A stretch of 64,000 bases of DNA. Origin: RI-43 sp033764725. Lineage in GTDB: Bacteria; Pseudomonadota; Alphaproteobacteria; Caulobacterales; Aquidulcibacteraceae. The stretch is from the NCBI GenBank assembly GCA_033764725.1, contig JANRIR010000084.1, forward strand, positions 124,001 to 188,000, written 5' to 3'. The first letter of the stretch is position 1, and every line of letters starts with the position of its first letter. Below are positions 43,808 to 51,718 of the stretch, in pieces. Both the position numbers and the translations under genes were made by a program. The notes beneath the pieces were generated by a model. It saw only the letters and a list, made by a program, of their open reading frames with translations, was not told the DNA's origin and made no database searches.

Positions 43808-44820
43808 CACACCGCCTCCTGGATGCGCGGATCGAGCACGGACTGCGCGATGTCGGCAGCGAGATTGAACGCCACATAGGCGATCGAGGCGATCAGCGCG
43901 AAACCCAGGATGACGGGATAATCCAACGCGAAAATCGCCTGCACCACATAGGCGCCGACGCCAGGCCAGCCGAACGTCGTTTCGATCACCACTGAACCAT
44001 AGAGCATCTGCGCCAGAGACAGCGCGAGGATGGGAACCAGCGGTGTCAACACGTTGCGCATGGCGTGATGGCGCACGGCTTCGCCCTCACTCAAGCCGCT
44101 GGCGCGCGCCATACGCATGTAATCGGCGCTGAGCACGCTCAAAGTCTGTGCTCGCACCAGTCGCGCCAGCGCACCGATATCGGCGATCGCGAGCGCCGCG
44201 ACCGGCAAAGCCAGGTGCGCAAGCGCATCGATAAAGCCCGCCGCGTCGCCTGCCGCGAGCGTGTCGATGAGGAGAATACCGGTCGGTCCGCCTGGCTCGA
44301 CGCCGCCGAAGCGGCCATTGGCGGGAAGCCATCCGAGTTCGCGATAGAACAGCAAAACCAGAAGCATTCCGAGCCAGAAGCCAGGCATCGAAATGCTGGC
44401 GACGGAGACCGCGCGCACGACATGATCAGGCCATCCGCCGCGCCGTCGCGCCGCCCACACGCCGAGTGGAATGGCGATCGCAGCGGCGACGATCAGCGCG
44501 GACGTCATCAATTCGATCGTCGCCGGCGCACGCGCGGCGATCTCTTCAAGCACCGGCCGTCCGGTCTGCACCGAGACGCCGAAATCGCCGCTCAGCACGC
44601 GCGCGAGATACGCGCCGTATTGCGCCCAGAGCGGTTGATCGAGGCCCAATCGCACGCGCAATTGCGCCACCGCCGCTTCCGTCGCCTGCGGGCCCGCGAG
44701 CAGACGCGCCGGATCGCTGGGCGACAAGGCGAGGATCGCGAACGTGATCGCTGTGACCGACAACAGCACGACCGCCGAAAAGCCGGCGCGCTGCGCCAGG
44801 CGGACGACGCGCGTGCTCAC
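43807..44820 (-). CDS. Peptide ABC transporter permease (DppB-like)
   Basis: The 337-residue protein has an N-terminal helix, a large periplasmic loop with LRVRLGLDQPLWAQYG and GDFGVSVQTGRPV (a DppB/OppB signature), and five more helices. YMRMARASGLSEGEAVRHHAM is the cytoplasmic EAA loop. FGWPGVGAYVVQAI is a conserved C-terminal stretch. The GTG at 44820 overlaps the CPBP gene stop by 4 nt (GTGA) and was chosen over a long upstream extension that is in another gene's shadow. Confidence 0.91.
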   Translation of the reverse strand: MSTRVVRLAQRAGFSAVVLLSVTAITFAILALSPSDPARLLAGPQATEAAVAQLRVRLGLDQPLWAQYGAYLARVLSGDFGVSVQTGRPVLEEIAARAPATIELMTSALIVAAAIAIPLGVWAARRRGGWPDHVVRAVSVASISMPGFWLGMLLVLLFYRELGWLPANGRFGGVEPGGPTGILLIDTLAAGDAAGFIDALAHLALPVAALAIADIGALARLVRAQTLSVLSADYMRMARASGLSEGEAVRHHAMRNVLTPLVPILALSLAQMLYGSVVIETTFGWPGVGAYVVQAIFALDYPVILGFALIASIAYVAFNLAADIAQSVLDPRIQEAV

Positions 44821-45779
44821 GTGCGGCGCCCAATCCGCGGGCCCAGCGCCGCGAATAGCGCAAGCGCCAGCACGATCACGATCGTGGTGCGCAGGTCGAG
44901 CGCACGCAGCAGCGGATGCACGCTCTCCATCCAGCCGCCGAACACCGCCCACGCGCCTTCGCCGAACGCCTTGCTCCACACATTCGTGCCGCCGTGGATC
45001 ATGATCGCCACCCACACGCTGCCGCCGACGGCGTTCCACGCCGCCGCGATCACGATGCTGAGCGCGAGGCAGAGAACGAGAAACACGCTTTGGCCCACGA
45101 CGAAATCCTGCAGCGGCGCACCCGACAGGATTGTCAACGCCTCGCGCGGCAAGTGCCAGGCCCACCACAGCACGCCGACGAGCAGAGCCGTCGCCAGGGG
45201 CGCACACTTTTCACTCAGCACATCCTGCAGAAAGCCGCGCCAGCCCAATTCCTCCAGCGTCCCGCCCTCGTCGAGGAACATGCCGAAAAAGAGACCAAGC
45301 CCGCTCACGCCGAACGCGGTCGTCCCCAGCGCCGTCAACGCCTCGCGCAGCGCCGCATCGCCGCCATGGCGCCACGTCATCCAGCCGAAGAGCGCCGCAC
45401 CCGCCGCATAGACGATGAGAATCGCCGCATAGACACCAAGCCCGCGCCGCCAAGTGACGTCGTTCCACGGCCGCAGCATCGCTGCGAGCCGGCCCAGACG
45501 TCCGCTCGCCGCGGCGACCGTCAGTGCAGCGATGCTCGGCGCGGCAGCGAACACTAAGACGCCTGCAAGGCTCGGCTCGGCGGCGACGAAACGCGCGATC
45601 CACGGAATGGAGACATAGCCGCCTGCATTGGCGATATCCCCCGCCAGGTACGCGAAGGCCGCCGCGGCGTCGGCGTCTCCGGACATGACGACGATCCCGT
45701 TCGCCATCACCGCGCACACGATCAGGACCGCCAGCACATAGAAGCACGTGGCCGGCCGCCTGCGAACAAACCCGGCCAT
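44817..45779 (-). CDS. CPBP family intramembrane metalloprotease, copy 2, first gene of the peptide ABC operon
   Basis: The 320-residue membrane protein has about eight helices. LEELGWRGFLQDVL carries the EE-x3-R motif, WWAWHLPREAL the second motif, and SVWVAIMIHGGTN the third. These match the protein at 24959, including the unusual GLVDEGAT/GMFLDEGGT loop before the motif, so the two are paralogues. Its place at the head of a peptide importer operon is unusual and suggests a link between membrane peptide cleavage and transport. GGAGG precedes the ATG at 45779. The promoter probably lies in the 94-nt divergent space shared with soxB. Confidence 0.78.
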   Translation of the reverse strand: MAGFVRRRPATCFYVLAVLIVCAVMANGIVVMSGDADAAAAFAYLAGDIANAGGYVSIPWIARFVAAEPSLAGVLVFAAAPSIAALTVAAASGRLGRLAAMLRPWNDVTWRRGLGVYAAILIVYAAGAALFGWMTWRHGGDAALREALTALGTTAFGVSGLGLFFGMFLDEGGTLEELGWRGFLQDVLSEKCAPLATALLVGVLWWAWHLPREALTILSGAPLQDFVVGQSVFLVLCLALSIVIAAAWNAVGGSVWVAIMIHGGTNVWSKAFGEGAWAVFGGWMESVHPLLRALDLRTTIVIVLALALFAALGPRIGRRT

Positions 45780-45850
45780 TGCGCGGCGTCCTCCCTCTCC
45801 CTCTAGCGCCCGCATGCACTGGACCCGAGAAATGCGGCTTGCGCAACCAA

Positions 45851-45873
45851 AACAAATTATGATTATGTTTTTT
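45851..45873 (+). promoter_or_regulatory. Operator-like site 7 (ACATWA-N5-TTAT family), divergent promoter
   Basis: It lies between the divergent ABC operon and soxB. On the minus strand it reads ACATAA-TCATA-ATTT. It abuts the soxB start codon directly, so soxB would lack a normal ribosome site. It is 72 nt from the ABC operon start codon and could control both units. Confidence 0.58.
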
Positions 45874-47145
45874 ATGCCCCGGCCCGGCCCTCGCGGCTAT
45901 TCCTTCGCGACGCTCGCCCGGCAGGCGGCGACCGGCCATGCCGGCTGGCGCCCCGCCTGGCGCACGCCGGCGCTGCGCGAGGCTTATGATTTCGTGATCG
46001 TGGGCGGCGGCGGCCATGGCCTGGCGACCGCCTATTATCTTGCGCGCCATCACGGCGCGCGCTCGGTGGCGGTGCTGGAGAAAGGCTGGATCGGCGGGGG
46101 CAATACCGGCCGCAACACCACGATCGTGCGCTCGAACTACAAGCTCGAGATCAATCAGCGCTTCTATGACTATTCCCTCGGCTTGTGGGAGACGCTGACC
46201 CGCGAGCTCAATTTCAATGTCATGTTTTCGCCGCGCGGCGTGTTGTTCCTCGCCCATTCCGACAGCGACATGAATGCGCTGGCCGAGCGCGGCGATGCGA
46301 TGCGCCTGCGCGGCATCGATGCTGAACTTTTGTCTCTCGGCGACGTGCGCCGCTTTGCGCCGATCCTGGATTGTTCGCCGCAGGCGCGCTTTCCCATCCA
46401 TGGCGGCCTGCTGCAGCGCCGCGCTGGAACCGCGCGTCATGATGCGGTCGCGTGGGGCTATGCGCGCGCCGCCGATGCGCTCGGCGTCGACATCATCCAG
46501 AACTGCGCCGTCACGGGCTTCGACATCGCTGGCGGACGCACGATCGCGGTGCGCACGACGCAAGGGCGCGTGGCGGCGGGACGGATCGGGGTCGTGGTCG
46601 CCGGCGCCAGCAGCACGGTGATGGCGATGGCGGGGCTTCGGCTGCCGATCGAAACGCATCTGTTGCAGGCGTTCGTCAGCGAGCCGGTGAAGCCGATGGT
46701 GCACAGCGTGCTCTTGTCCGGCGCGGTGCATTGCTATTTGAGCCAGACTGACAAAGGCGAAATCGTTCTCGGCGGCGATCTCGATTTCTATCCGAGCGTT
46801 TCGCAGCGCGGCGGCTTGCACCGCATCGAACAGGTCGCCGCACAAGCGATCGCGATGGTTCCTGCGCTCGGCCGCTTGCGCATGCAGCGCGCCTGGGCCG
46901 GCGCCATGGACATGACCATGGACGGCGCGCCGATAATTGGAGCAACGCCCATCGAAGGCCTCTATCTCAATGGCGGCTGGTGCTATGGCGGGTTCAAGGC
47001 GACGCCGGCCTCCGGCTACACGTTCGCCCACACGCTGGCGACCGGCGCGCCGCATCCGCTCAACGCGCCCTATTCGCTCGATCGCTTCGCGCGTGGCGCA
47101 ACGATCGACGAAGCCGGCGCCGGGCCGACGCCGCACTTGCACTAA
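45874..47145 (+). CDS. soxB: Sarcosine oxidase beta subunit
   Basis: The 423-residue flavoprotein matches SoxB of heterotetrameric sarcosine oxidases along its length. RGYSFATLARQA near the start is followed by GHAGWRPAWRTP and by the FAD motif VIVGGGGHGLATAYYLA. GGGNTGRNTTIVRSNY and RRAGTARHDAVAWGYARAAD are hallmark segments; the His in ARHD (about 189) is at the place of the histidine that carries covalent FMN in known enzymes. The complex oxidatively demethylates sarcosine to glycine, giving hydrogen peroxide and a one-carbon unit passed to tetrahydrofolate. The start at 45874 fits the family N-terminus; upstream in-frame ATGs at 45859 and 45865 fall inside the operator-like site. Confidence 0.9.
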   Translation: MPRPGPRGYSFATLARQAATGHAGWRPAWRTPALREAYDFVIVGGGGHGLATAYYLARHHGARSVAVLEKGWIGGGNTGRNTTIVRSNYKLEINQRFYDYSLGLWETLTRELNFNVMFSPRGVLFLAHSDSDMNALAERGDAMRLRGIDAELLSLGDVRRFAPILDCSPQARFPIHGGLLQRRAGTARHDAVAWGYARAADALGVDIIQNCAVTGFDIAGGRTIAVRTTQGRVAAGRIGVVVAGASSTVMAMAGLRLPIETHLLQAFVSEPVKPMVHSVLLSGAVHCYLSQTDKGEIVLGGDLDFYPSVSQRGGLHRIEQVAAQAIAMVPALGRLRMQRAWAGAMDMTMDGAPIIGATPIEGLYLNGGWCYGGFKATPASGYTFAHTLATGAPHPLNAPYSLDRFARGATIDEAGAGPTPHLH

Positions 47146-47150
47146 AGCGC

Positions 47151-47396
47151 ATGATGGTGATCCCTTGCCCCCATTGCGGCCCGCGCACGGAGATCGAATT
47201 CGTCTTCGGCCGCGCGCTCGAAGCGGCACATGCGCATGACGATCCCGCAGCGATGATGCGCCGCGCCAATCCCGCAGGCTGGACCGCTGAAGTGTGGCGG
47301 CACATCCATGGCTGCGGCGCCTGGATCGTGGTGGAGCGCAACACGGCGACCCATGCCGTTAAGGGCACGCGTCTGCCCGAGGTCCCGGCGCCGTGA
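47151..47396 (+). CDS. soxD: Sarcosine oxidase delta subunit
   Basis: The 81-residue protein has the zinc-binding layout of SoxD. IPCPHCGPRTEIEF provides two cysteines near the start and WRHIHGCGAWIVVERN the His and Cys near residues 51-56. Both segments are family signatures. The start may be 47151 or the next ATG at 47154. It begins 5 nt after soxB and overlaps soxA by 4 nt, the standard soxBDA order. Confidence 0.87.
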   Translation: MMVIPCPHCGPRTEIEFVFGRALEAAHAHDDPAAMMRRANPAGWTAEVWRHIHGCGAWIVVERNTATHAVKGTRLPEVPAP

Positions 47397-50314
47397 GCGC
47401 CTATCGGCTTGCGGATGGCGGCGCGATCGATCGCGACCGGGTTGTGCGCTTCACCTTTAATGGCCGCGCGATGAGCGGCTTTTCCGGCGACACGCTGGCC
47501 TCTGCGCTGCTCGGCGCCGGAGTGATGCTCGTTGGGCGCAGCTTCAAGCGCCATCGCCCACGCGGCGTCTTGAGTGCGGGCCCTGAAGAACCGAACGCGC
47601 TGGTCGGCGTCGGCGAAGGCGGCCGCTTCGAGCCGAACACGCAAGCCACGCAAATCCGGCTCTATCCGGATTTGATCGCCAGAAGCCAGAATCATTGGCC
47701 CAGCCTTGGCTTCGATGCGCTCGCCGCGCTCGACGCCGCGTCGGCGCTGTTTCCCGCCGGATTCTACTACAAGACCTTCAAGTCGCCCTTGCGCGCATGG
47801 CCGCTCTATGAGCGCGTGATCCGCGCGCTTGCGGGACTGGGCGAGCCGCCGAAACTGCCCGATCCAGATTCGTATGGAGAACGCTTCGCGCATGCCGACG
47901 TGCTCGTCGTGGGCCTTGGCCCGGCAGGCCTCGCGGCGGCGCGCGCAGCGGCTGAAGCCGGCTTGCGGGTTATCGCGGTCGAGCAAGACTTTCGCCCCGG
48001 CGGCGCGCTTCTCGCGGCGGCAACCCGGATCAATGGCGCGCCGAGTGATCTTTTCGTCGACCAGCAAGCTTCGGCGCTGCGCGAGGCGGGCGCGCGCGTT
48101 CTCACGCGCACGACCGCGTTCGGCGTGTACGACCATGGGCTTGTCGGCCTCGTGGAGCGTCTCGCCGAGCCTGGGCAAACGCCATCCGGGGCGATCGCGC
48201 AGCGGCTCTGGAAAGTGCGCGCGGGGCGCATCATTCTCGCCGCAGGCGCGATCGAACGCCCGCTCACGTTCGCCGACAACGACCGCCCCGGCGTGATGCT
48301 GGCGCATGCGGGGGCGGCGTATGCGCAGCGCTATGCGGTGGCCGCCGGTCGGCGCGTCCTGTTCGTCGCGTCGAGCGACGCCGACTACGCCGCGCTTGAC
48401 GCCCTTTTGCGTTGCGGCGTTTCAGTCTGCGCTGTGATCGATCCGCGCGAGATGGCCGCGATTGCGCCGCCGGCGCGCGTGATCGCCGCCCGCGCCGGCG
48501 AACACCGAACGGAAACGACTGTGATCGGCGCGCTCGGCGGCGCCCGGGTGGAAGGCGCGCGCGTGCGGCGTCGCGGCGTCGACGGGACGCTTGACGGCGA
48601 TGCGATGCTCGTCGCCGGCGGCTGGACGCCGACCATCCATCTCCATGCGCACATGCGCGGCGCGCTTGCCTATGACGCCGCACGCGGCGTGTTCCTGCCG
48701 CAGAGCGAGACCGACACCGTGCGCGCAGTCGGCGCCTGCGCGGGCGTTGCAAGCACGGCGCAATGCTGGCGCGATGGTTGGCGCGCCGGGGCCGACGCCG
48801 CGCGCGCGCTGGGGCGATCCGCGCCCGACGATCCATCGCCCGAGATCGACGCGCCGCTGGATGAGCATGACGGTTTCGCCCTCCCCATCCCGCCGCGCGG
48901 AGCCGACAAGCAGGCGTTTGTCGATTTTCAAAACGATGTGACGATGGCCGACATCGCGCTCGCCGCACGCGAAGGCTATCGCGCGGTCGAGCATTTGAAG
49001 CGCTACACCACGCTCGGCATGGGCGCTGATCAGGGCAAGACAAGCAATCTCATCGGGCTGCATGCGCTCGCCGCAACGCGCGAGGCCACGCCCGGCAGCA
49101 TCGGCCTGACGACCTATCGCCCGCCCTTCACGCCTGTCACCTTAAGCGCGCTCGCCCACGATCAGACCGGGGCGAACCTGGAGCCGACGCGGCGTTCGCC
49201 GATCTTCGACGATCTGGTCGCTGCAGGCGCCGTCATGCAGACGAGCGGCTTGTGGCTGCGTCCGCGCTATTTCGCGACGCACGGCGAGACGCTGCATGAG
49301 GCGGCGCTGCATGAGGCGCGCGCCGTGCGCACAGCGGTCGGCGTCGCCGATGCATCGACGCTCGGCAAGATCGAAATCGCCGGCCCCGACGCCGGCGCGC
49401 TGATCGATCTTGCCTATGCGACCGGCGTGCGCACGCTCCAAGTGGGCAAGGCGCGCTACGCCGTGATGTTGAACGACGATGGATTTGTGTATGACGACGG
49501 TACGATCTGGCGCCTCGGCGCCGAGCGCTATCTCGCCACCGCATCGACAGCGCGCACTGCGGGCGTGCTTCAGCGGCTCACCTTTCTCCGCGATGTCGTT
49601 GCGCCGCATTACGATGTCGATGTATTCGACGCCACGGAAGCCTGGGCGGCCCTCGTCGTCGCCGGGCCGCGCGCAGCGGACGTCTTGCGCGCAACGCTCG
49701 GCGACGTGCCGCCGATGGCGCCGCAGGCGGTTGTCGAGACGCCTGCGCTGCGCATCGCGCGCATCTCCTATAGCGGCGAACACGCCTATGAACTCTATTG
49801 CCGGCCCGATGCAGCATCGGCGCTGTGGCGCAATCTGCATGCGGCCGCGCGTGCTGCGCAGGGCGCGCTCTATGGTCTGGAAGCGCTTGAATGGCTGCGC
49901 ATCGAGAAGGGCCACGTCGCTGTCGGCGCGGAGATCGACGGCCGCACGAGCGCAACGGATCTCGGCCTGAAGGCGTTCATCAAGAAGGCGCCGCATGCCG
50001 GCGCGCGCGCCGCGCAGCGCCCGGCCTTCACGGCGGAAGGACGCTGGCGTCTCGTGGGCTTGCGCAGCGCATACGGCGCCGACATCCCCGAAGGGGCGCC
50101 GCTGGTGGACGATGCCGGCGAGCAATGCGGGCGCGTAACGTCGAGCGGATTCGGCGTCGGCGTCGGTGGGGCGGTCGCTCTTGGCCTGATGCGCGACGGG
50201 CCGGCCCATCACGGCGCGATCGTCACGGCGGCGTCCGCCACGCGGCGGCGTCATGTGCGTGTGCGCGTGGGCCCGTCGTGCGCGTACGATCCGGAGGGCG
50301 CGCGCCTTGCCTGA
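47393..50314 (+). CDS. soxA: Sarcosine oxidase alpha subunit
   Basis: The 973-residue subunit has the expected three parts. Residues 1-110 form the ferredoxin-like N-domain (FTFNGRAMSGFSGDTLASAL, GRSFKRHRPRGV). About 160-480 is an FAD/NAD-type domain, with VVGLGPAGLAAARAA for NAD binding and AAGAIERPLTFADNDRPGV. From about 590 on lies the GcvT-like folate domain, with TYRPPFTPVTL at its start and ARISYSGEHAYELY and GLEALEWLRIEKGH later. Length and order equal those of known SoxA. The GTG at 47393 overlaps soxD by 4 nt. The folate domain would capture the methyl group as 5,10-methylene-tetrahydrofolate. Confidence 0.92.
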   Translation: MSAYRLADGGAIDRDRVVRFTFNGRAMSGFSGDTLASALLGAGVMLVGRSFKRHRPRGVLSAGPEEPNALVGVGEGGRFEPNTQATQIRLYPDLIARSQNHWPSLGFDALAALDAASALFPAGFYYKTFKSPLRAWPLYERVIRALAGLGEPPKLPDPDSYGERFAHADVLVVGLGPAGLAAARAAAEAGLRVIAVEQDFRPGGALLAAATRINGAPSDLFVDQQASALREAGARVLTRTTAFGVYDHGLVGLVERLAEPGQTPSGAIAQRLWKVRAGRIILAAGAIERPLTFADNDRPGVMLAHAGAAYAQRYAVAAGRRVLFVASSDADYAALDALLRCGVSVCAVIDPREMAAIAPPARVIAARAGEHRTETTVIGALGGARVEGARVRRRGVDGTLDGDAMLVAGGWTPTIHLHAHMRGALAYDAARGVFLPQSETDTVRAVGACAGVASTAQCWRDGWRAGADAARALGRSAPDDPSPEIDAPLDEHDGFALPIPPRGADKQAFVDFQNDVTMADIALAAREGYRAVEHLKRYTTLGMGADQGKTSNLIGLHALAATREATPGSIGLTTYRPPFTPVTLSALAHDQTGANLEPTRRSPIFDDLVAAGAVMQTSGLWLRPRYFATHGETLHEAALHEARAVRTAVGVADASTLGKIEIAGPDAGALIDLAYATGVRTLQVGKARYAVMLNDDGFVYDDGTIWRLGAERYLATASTARTAGVLQRLTFLRDVVAPHYDVDVFDATEAWAALVVAGPRAADVLRATLGDVPPMAPQAVVETPALRIARISYSGEHAYELYCRPDAASALWRNLHAAARAAQGALYGLEALEWLRIEKGHVAVGAEIDGRTSATDLGLKAFIKKAPHAGARAAQRPAFTAEGRWRLVGLRSAYGADIPEGAPLVDDAGEQCGRVTSSGFGVGVGGAVALGLMRDGPAHHGAIVTAASATRRRHVRVRVGPSCAYDPEGARLA

Positions 50315-50765
50315 ACGCTGCGCCCTCTCTGCGCCAACCTATCCGAACGTGATGCGCATCGCTGCATTGCGCGCCGCGAACGCGCACACGGCCGATTGGC
50401 CGCCGCCGGGTCGCTCGGCGACATTGCCCGACGGCGCACGCCTAGTCTGGTGCGCGCCGCGCGTATGGTTGCGCATTGAAGGAAACGCAGCTCTGGACGC
50501 AGCGGAGGGTTTCATCGGCAGCGACATCACCGGATCGCTCGCCTGCATTCGCTGCAGCGGCAGAGCGTGGCGCGACATGGTGCAAAGCGCGTGCCCGCTC
50601 GATCTCGACAAGGATTTTCCCGCCGACGCGTCGGCATCGAGCGTCTTCGGCCATTTCACGATCCTGATCGACGTCGTTGCGGCGGACGCGGCCGATCTCT
50701 ACGTCTCGCGGTCATACGCGGGAGACTTCGCGCACGCGCTCGACGCCGCGCGCCACCGCGCCTAA
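50307..50765 (+). CDS. soxG: Sarcosine oxidase gamma subunit
   Basis: The 152-residue protein has the short GcvT-like fold of SoxG. WLRIEG and the C-terminal RSYAGDFAHAL are the recognisable parts, with SSVFGHFTILID in between. A TTG at 50307 is the likely start: GGAGGG (50293-50298) lies 8 nt before it, and the gene then overlaps soxA by 8 nt. An ATG at 50352 is an alternative. Its stop shares bases with the stop of the convergent PLP-enzyme gene. It completes the four-subunit set B-D-A-G. Confidence 0.82.
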   Translation: MPERCALSAPTYPNVMRIAALRAANAHTADWPPPGRSATLPDGARLVWCAPRVWLRIEGNAALDAAEGFIGSDITGSLACIRCSGRAWRDMVQSACPLDLDKDFPADASASSVFGHFTILIDVVAADAADLYVSRSYAGDFAHALDAARHRA

Positions 50766-51718
50766 TCATAGAGATCCGTGCTCGCATATTTGAGCCCGCT
50801 GTCGCAGATCAGAATAGCAACGACGCCGCCGCGCTCGGGGCCTTCGAGCAGGCGAAGCGCCGCGGCGACATTCGCGCCAGCGGAATAGCCGCCCAGAATG
50901 CCCTCGACGCGCGCGAGGTAGCGCGCCGCATTGCGCGCATCTTCGTCATCGACGGCCAGAAACCCGTCGATGCGCGCATCCTGCAGCAGCGGCAGATGCG
51001 GCATCGCATAGCCGCCGCCCTGGATGCGATGGTTCGGTCGGGTGACGGCGCCGCCCGCCAGCGCCTGCGCGCCCGCCGGCTCAACGACATAGGCGCGCAC
51101 ACGCGGATTGCGCGCGTGCAGCGCGCGCGACACGCCGGCGAACGCCCCGCCGGAGCCGACGAAATCGCAAAACGCGGTGACCGAACCGCCCGATTGCGCC
51201 CAGATCTCGGCGCCCGTACCGTCTTCGTGCGCCGTCCTGCTGCCGGCGCGATGAAACTGATCGATGCGAAACGCGTTGCGCCGCGCGACGATCTCGATCG
51301 TGCGCGCCTCGACACGGGCGAGATCGTCGCCGCTCACCTGACCGACCTGCCCGCCACGGGCCTGATCGACGATCACGACCTCCGCGCCGTAGGCCCGCAT
51401 CATCTGGGCGCGCTCCGGCGAATTGCCCGCCGACATCACCGCAACGAACGGATGGCCCAGCACCGCGCACACGATCGCTGCGCCCACGCCCGTCGAGCCG
51501 GACGTGAGCTCCACGACCGTCTGCCCCGGCGCGAGATCGCCGTTGGCGCGGGCGTCCTCGATGATGCGCCTGGCGATGCGATCCTTCTTCGACAGGCCGG
51601 GATTGAAAAACTCAAGCTTTGCGACAATGCGGCCGTCGAGACCCTGGGTTAGCCGATCGAGCGCCACCAGCGGCGTTGCGCCGATGGCGTCGAGCGCGGA
51701 GGCGACGAGGCCGGTCAC
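50762..51718 (-). CDS. PLP-dependent enzyme of the cysteine synthase fold (beta family)
   Basis: The 318-residue protein starts like cysteine synthase: TPLVALDRL, then FFNPGLSKKDRIA with Lys45 in the Schiff-base position (CysK has GSVKDR). VVELTSGSTGVG is the substrate-carboxylate loop, and GILGGYSAGAN holds the C-terminal phosphate-side motif. The loop GLSKKDR differs from true CysK (GGSVKDR), so its reaction may be another beta-elimination or replacement, for example on a D- or modified amino acid released from a peptide. It overlaps the M55 D-aminopeptidase gene by 4 nt (GTG start at 51718). That coupling is the best hint to its role. Confidence 0.76.
   Translation of the reverse strand: MTGLVASALDAIGATPLVALDRLTQGLDGRIVAKLEFFNPGLSKKDRIARRIIEDARANGDLAPGQTVVELTSGSTGVGAAIVCAVLGHPFVAVMSAGNSPERAQMMRAYGAEVVIVDQARGGQVGQVSGDDLARVEARTIEIVARRNAFRIDQFHRAGSRTAHEDGTGAEIWAQSGGSVTAFCDFVGSGGAFAGVSRALHARNPRVRAYVVEPAGAQALAGGAVTRPNHRIQGGGYAMPHLPLLQDARIDGFLAVDDEDARNAARYLARVEGILGGYSAGANVAAALRLLEGPERGGVVAILICDSGLKYASTDLYD

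Noticed and set aside
45211..47229. A 672-codon minus-strand frame over soxB
   Set aside because: It is antisense to soxB, and its last part is an out-of-frame reading of the CPBP gene.
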